A stretch of DNA of 64,000 nt from an uncultured Paludibaculum sp. Its GTDB lineage: Bacteria > Acidobacteriota > Terriglobia > Bryobacterales > Bryobacteraceae. The notes beneath the pieces are model-generated. The model was not told where the DNA came from and made no database searches. It was given only the letters and a program-made list of their open reading frames with translations. The position numbers and the translations under genes were made by a program. Positions 63,470 through 64,000 of the stretch are shown piece by piece; the first letter of the stretch is position 1; the number at the start of each line of letters is the position of its first letter. Where the stretch lies: positions 2,486,501 to 2,550,500 of the forward strand of contig NZ_OY762269.1 of assembly GCF_963665245.1 (NCBI RefSeq), given 5' to 3'.

Positions 63470-64000
63470 GACCACGTTCGGTTATCAACCCATCAACCTG
63501 TTTTTGGAAGCTCCCGCTGCGCTCAGCGTGCCATCTCTCCACCCGCCGTCCAGCAGCCCCGGAAGGGTCCCGACGCCGCCCGGCGTGACGGCTATTCCTC
63601 TGTAGCTGTGACATTTCTGCCATCCGGACCTCTGCTGGCGTTTCACAGCCTCTCCCGGTTGCCGTCCACCGTGACTGCTCTCAGGAGGCCGGAGGCGGGC
63701 AGACCGCCTCCAATGCTCCCTACGAAGCCGCTTTGGCGATCCGTGCTAGCGCCGTGACTGCCGCTTTGCGAACCCGGGAAACGGGACAGGGAAACGGGGA
63801 AACGGGACGTCCTGAACTGTCACATCAACTTTCTCCTGAAATATTTCCGCACGTCGCCCTCCGGTATTGTGCGCACTTTCGGTCACCGAGACCCGAAGAT
63901 CTCCGGCCTTCAGGACCTTGCCCGCAATCCCTCGACGCCGTCATTTGGGTCAATCGCCCCGGCGGCCTTCGCCCACACCATCGCGCGCTGCGCTCGTATT
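63470..64000. other. 531-bp stretch with the second direct repeat and possible 3' end of a gene
   Basis: No convincing complete gene. Bases 63755-63800 are a purine-rich run with GGGAAACGGG-like units, leading into repeat copy 2. From 64000 back to 63910 the minus strand has an open frame ending in TGA (IRAQRAMVWAKAAGAIDPND) that might be the end of a gene starting outside the window; support is weak. Confidence 0.4.
63802..63873. repeat. 72-bp direct repeat, copy 2
   Basis: Matches 60906-60977 at all but about three positions. In the minus-strand frame the differences are Cys to Phe, a silent Leu, and Leu to Met before the stop, so the frame is kept. It is preceded by AACGGGGAAACGGG-type purine units similar in style to copy 1. 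Sequences outside the 72 bp do not match, so the borders are sharp. Confidence 0.85.

Noticed and set aside
63315..63623. A 102-codon minus-strand frame over the end of hicB
   Set aside because: It overlaps the well-supported antitoxin gene and has an Arg-rich shadow composition.

Overview
The window reads as a chromosomal segment of a Gram-negative, GC-rich Acidobacteriota, most likely a Solibacter/Paludibaculum-type (Bryobacteraceae) organism. The reasons are the mix of gene families: an Oar-like TonB-dependent receptor with a carboxypeptidase-regulatory N-terminus, an FtsX/MacB-type duplicated orphan permease, an 'ANRANAQ..TGP..GK' repeat-family protein, many Tat/Sec-exported sugar-active enzymes, and LpxC for lipid A. 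This is inference from family content; no rRNA gene or tRNA gene was found to fix the taxonomy.

Layout. 1-6.0 kb: 5' part of an aminotransferase gene (-); an overlapping ECF sigma/zinc-finger anti-sigma/exported-protein operon (+); then a secreted BamE/SmpA-like protein, a CPBP protease and a GHMP sugar kinase (-). 6.2-11.7 kb: an accessory stretch with visibly lower GC, holding a large protein with a PD-(D/E)XK nuclease-like core, a secreted unknown, and an ANRANAQ-family gene whose upstream DNA occurs twice as diverged repeats. 11.7-15.2 kb: ADOP permease, a peptide-deformylase-like protein, a PilZ protein. 15.4-21.7 kb (-): sugar-phosphate isomerase-like protein, an exported unknown, then a tight envelope operon lpxC-pgsA-(PH-domain protein)-ydcF-(MsbA-like exporter). 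21.8-25.4 kb (+): DNA polymerase I lacking most of its proofreading domain, directly followed by a DEDD-type exonuclease-like gene. 25.6-37.6 kb: TonB-dependent receptor and phosphoesterase, VOC protein and pirin, an Ig-like membrane protein, a GH5-like glycosidase, a DinB protein, a CpaE/TadZ-like ATPase, a sialidase. 37.7-42.2 kb (-): pnp and rpsO with a structured intergenic leader, then small stress-type proteins.

42.4-50.7 kb (+): an M23 peptidase gene closed by a terminator, then a nine-gene cytochrome c maturation cluster in the order ccmE-F-H-(CcmI-like)-(membrane protein)-A-B-C-D. It carries a CxxxY-type CcmE and no visible ccmG. 50.7-60.8 kb: enolase-superfamily enzyme, O-methyltransferase, phosphotriesterase-family hydrolase, a GyrI-like/AraC-GyrI pair, a GH127 arabinofuranosidase, and a beta-propeller phosphoesterase (-).

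60.8-64 kb: a degraded mobile-element zone. It contains a frameshifted REP-associated (Y1) transposase remnant, a REP-like palindrome, a 72-bp near-identical direct repeat, an orphan terminator, and a complete hicAB toxin-antitoxin pair with a 20-bp palindrome just upstream. The best leads for something new are the ccm cluster with its two extra proteins, the polA/exonuclease pair, the lower-GC nuclease-like island, and the two repeat families.
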